Shown piece after piece: positions 62,551-64,000 of a stretch of 64,000 nt of DNA. The stretch is taken from positions 1,240,001-1,304,000 of the forward strand of contig NW_027478438.1 of NCBI RefSeq assembly GCF_051014685.1, given 5' to 3'. This stretch comes from Ptiloglossa arizonensis. Lineage: Eukaryota > Arthropoda > Insecta > Hymenoptera > Colletidae. The translations under genes were made by a program, and so were the position numbers. Within the stretch, counting starts at the first letter, position 1, and each line of letters starts with the position of its first letter. The notes beneath the pieces are model-generated. The model searched no databases, had not been told where the DNA came from, and saw nothing but the letters and a program-made list of their open reading frames with translations.

Positions 62551-64000
62551 CGAGTTTCTGCTTTCAGATTCAAGAGGAATTTCTCGAGCTCGTCAATCCG
62601 TTCGCGAGATATGGGAGTTTGAAGTTAAGGAATGGTTGAGAAACCATCAAAATTTTCGCCAGTCTGATACTCGAAACCAATAACTGGAATGGCCTAGGGG
62701 AAAAGTACGCACATCGTTGTAATCAGGGCAAGTTGCTACTTTCAGATGCAACAGGAATTTCTCGAGTTCGTCAATCCATTCGCGAGATATGGGAGTTAGA
62801 AGTTAAGGAATGGTTGAGAAACCATCAAAATTTTCGCATGTCTGATACCCAAAACCAATAACTACTATGGTCTAGGGCTAAAATACACATACCGTTATAA
62901 TCGGGCGAGTTTCTGCTTTCAGATTCAACAGGAATTACTCGAGTTCGTCAGTCCGTTCGCGAGATATGGGAGTTTGAAGTTAAGGAATGGTTGAGAAACG
63001 ATCAAAATTTTGGCAAGTCTGATAGTCGAAACCAGTAACAGGAATGGCCTAGGGGAAAAGTATTCATACCGTTGTAATCGGGCGAGTTTCTGCTTTCAGA
63101 TGCAAAAGGAATTTCACGAGTTCGTCAATCCGTTAACGAGATATGGGTGTTTGAAGTTAAGGAATGGTTGAGAAACCATCAAAATTCTCGCGAGTCTGAT
63201 AGTCGAAACCAATAACTACAATGGCCTAGGGGAAAAATACACATACCGTTATAATCGGGCGAGTTTCTACTTTCAGATGCAACAGGAATCTCTCGAGTTC
63301 GTCAATCGGTTCGCGAGACATGGGAGTTTGAATTTAAGGAATGGTTGCGAGACCATTAAAATTTTCGCAAGTCTGATACACGAAACCAACCACTGGAATG
63401 GCCTAGGGGAAAAGTACACACACCATTGTAATCGGGCGAGTTTCTGCCTTCAGATGCAACAGGAATTTCTCGAGTTCGTAAATCCGTTCGCGAGATATGG
63501 GAGTTTGAAGTTAAGGAATGGTTGAGAAACCATCAAAATTTTCGCAAGTCTGATAATCGAAACCAGTAACAGGAATGGCCTAGGGGAAAAGTATACATAC
63601 CGTTGTAATCGGGCGAGTTTCTGCTTTCAGATGCAACAGGAATTTCTCGAGTTCGTCAATCCGTTCACGAGATATGGGAGTTTGAAGTTAAGGAATGGTT
63701 GAGAAACCATCAAAATTTTCGCAAGTCTGATACTCGAAAAAAATAGGTACTATGCCCTATGGCAAAAATACACATACAGTTGTAAACGGGCGAGTTTCTG
63801 CTTTCGGATGCAACAGGAATTTCTCGAGTTCGTCAATCCGTTCGCGAGATATGGGAGTTTGAAGTTAAGGAATGGTTGAGAAACCATCAAAATTTTCGCA
63901 AGTCTGATACTCGAAACCAATAACTGGAATGGCTTAGGTGAAATGTACACACACCAATGTAATCGGGCAAGTTTCTACTATCAGATGCAACAGGAATTTC
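62550..64000 (+). repeat. Satellite block at the right window edge
   Basis: About eight monomers copied from several other blocks: 62560-62720 resembles about 48600-48750, 63277-63525 resembles 55849-56097, and 63750-63950 resembles 59327-59527 (offset 4,423 bp, 25 monomers). The array is still intact at the last base. Confidence 0.7.

Larger units (their letters stand above)
11407..64000 (+). repeat. 177-bp satellite array, main segment (~298 monomers)
   Basis: Continuous head-to-tail monomers all in one orientation, running off the right edge. The consensus read by eye is 177 bp with about 43% GC. Numbering from GGGAGTTTGAAG: a dyad TGGTT-GAGA-AACCA at 21-34, CCTAGG at 81-86, ACCGTTGTAATCGGG at 101-115, CTCGAG at 148-153 and TCGCGA at 167-172. 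Two main lineages exist: one with CGCAAGTCTGATACTC and CTGGAATGGCCTAGGGG, the other with CGGAATCTGAT (1 base shorter) and CTACTATGGTCTAGGGC. The many 60-118-codon frames on both strands repeat with the monomer and are not genes. The array is likely heterochromatic, possibly centromeric. Confidence 0.97.

Noticed and set aside
7531..63950. About sixty 60-118-codon open frames on both strands in the satellite
   Set aside because: They recur with the 176-177 bp period, overlap on both strands, end at a TGA common to most monomers, and differ by satellite variants rather than in a codon-aware way. They are by-products of the repeat.
7300..64000. CRISPR array
   Set aside because: The repeated unit is contiguous, 177 bp long, with no unique spacers, and the setting is eukaryotic.
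1..64000. Telomeric repeat (TTAGG-type), rDNA or tRNA genes
   Set aside because: No runs of telomeric repeats, no recognisable 28S sequence at the R1-like junctions and no tRNA-like cloverleaf motif were noticed; the R1-like copy is in satellite, not rDNA.
11407..64000. Inverted satellite monomers or a strand switch
   Set aside because: I looked for reverse-complement landmarks (for example CTTCAAACTCCC) and found none; all monomers read in the same direction.

Overview
The window looks like eukaryotic, most likely insect, heterochromatin. The evidence is a tandem satellite of about 177 bp filling roughly 55 of the 64 kb, a 5'-truncated non-LTR retrotransposon of the arthropod R1 clade inside it, and an AT-rich fold-back (inverted-repeat) element beside it. 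There are no bacterial-type operons, no rRNA or tRNA genes, and no intact protein-coding gene that I can support. The species cannot be named from the sequence; the insect placement rests on the R1-type reverse transcriptase and on the CpG-rich, apparently unmethylated character of the satellite.

Layout. (1) Positions 1-6227 form a nested palindrome. An outer arm at 1-1157 is repeated in reverse at 5060-6227. Inside are roughly 540-bp AT-rich units in alternating orientation, and near the centre a second inverted pair (2307-2620 and 3170-3500) separated by a partial unit. The left arm is cut by the window edge. (2) Positions 6115-7040 hold two diverged copies of a roughly 520-bp GC-richer unit; the start of the first also lies in the palindrome arm. 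(3) Positions 7041-7299 are unassigned and contain one perfect 9-bp inverted repeat. (4) From about 7300 to the window end runs a head-to-tail satellite of 176-177 bp monomers, all in one orientation, with a degenerate left edge. (5) The array is interrupted once, at 9539-11406, by the R1-like remnant on the minus strand: the C-terminal part of the reverse transcriptase ORF plus a 3' UTR.

The main interest is the internal architecture of the satellite. It has higher-order structure at several scales: a 6-monomer unit (1,061 bp), 8-mer (1,411 bp), 11-mer (1,942 bp), 16-mer (about 2,821-2,825 bp), a directly adjacent segmental duplication with a 36-monomer offset at 44.17-54.42 kb, and a 38-41-monomer-offset duplication at 25.4-38.2 kb. 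Two linked-variant monomer lineages coexist. Each monomer carries a short dyad with a paired (compensatory-looking) variant, and a segment matching 7 of the 9 essential positions of the CENP-B box. Together these make the array a reasonable candidate for a centromeric or pericentromeric satellite, but the sequence alone cannot prove that.

All open reading frames of 60-118 codons in the satellite are by-products of the 177-bp (59-codon) period and are not reported as genes. Offsets, monomer counts and identities quoted here were obtained by reading and hand-aligning landmark positions, not by software.
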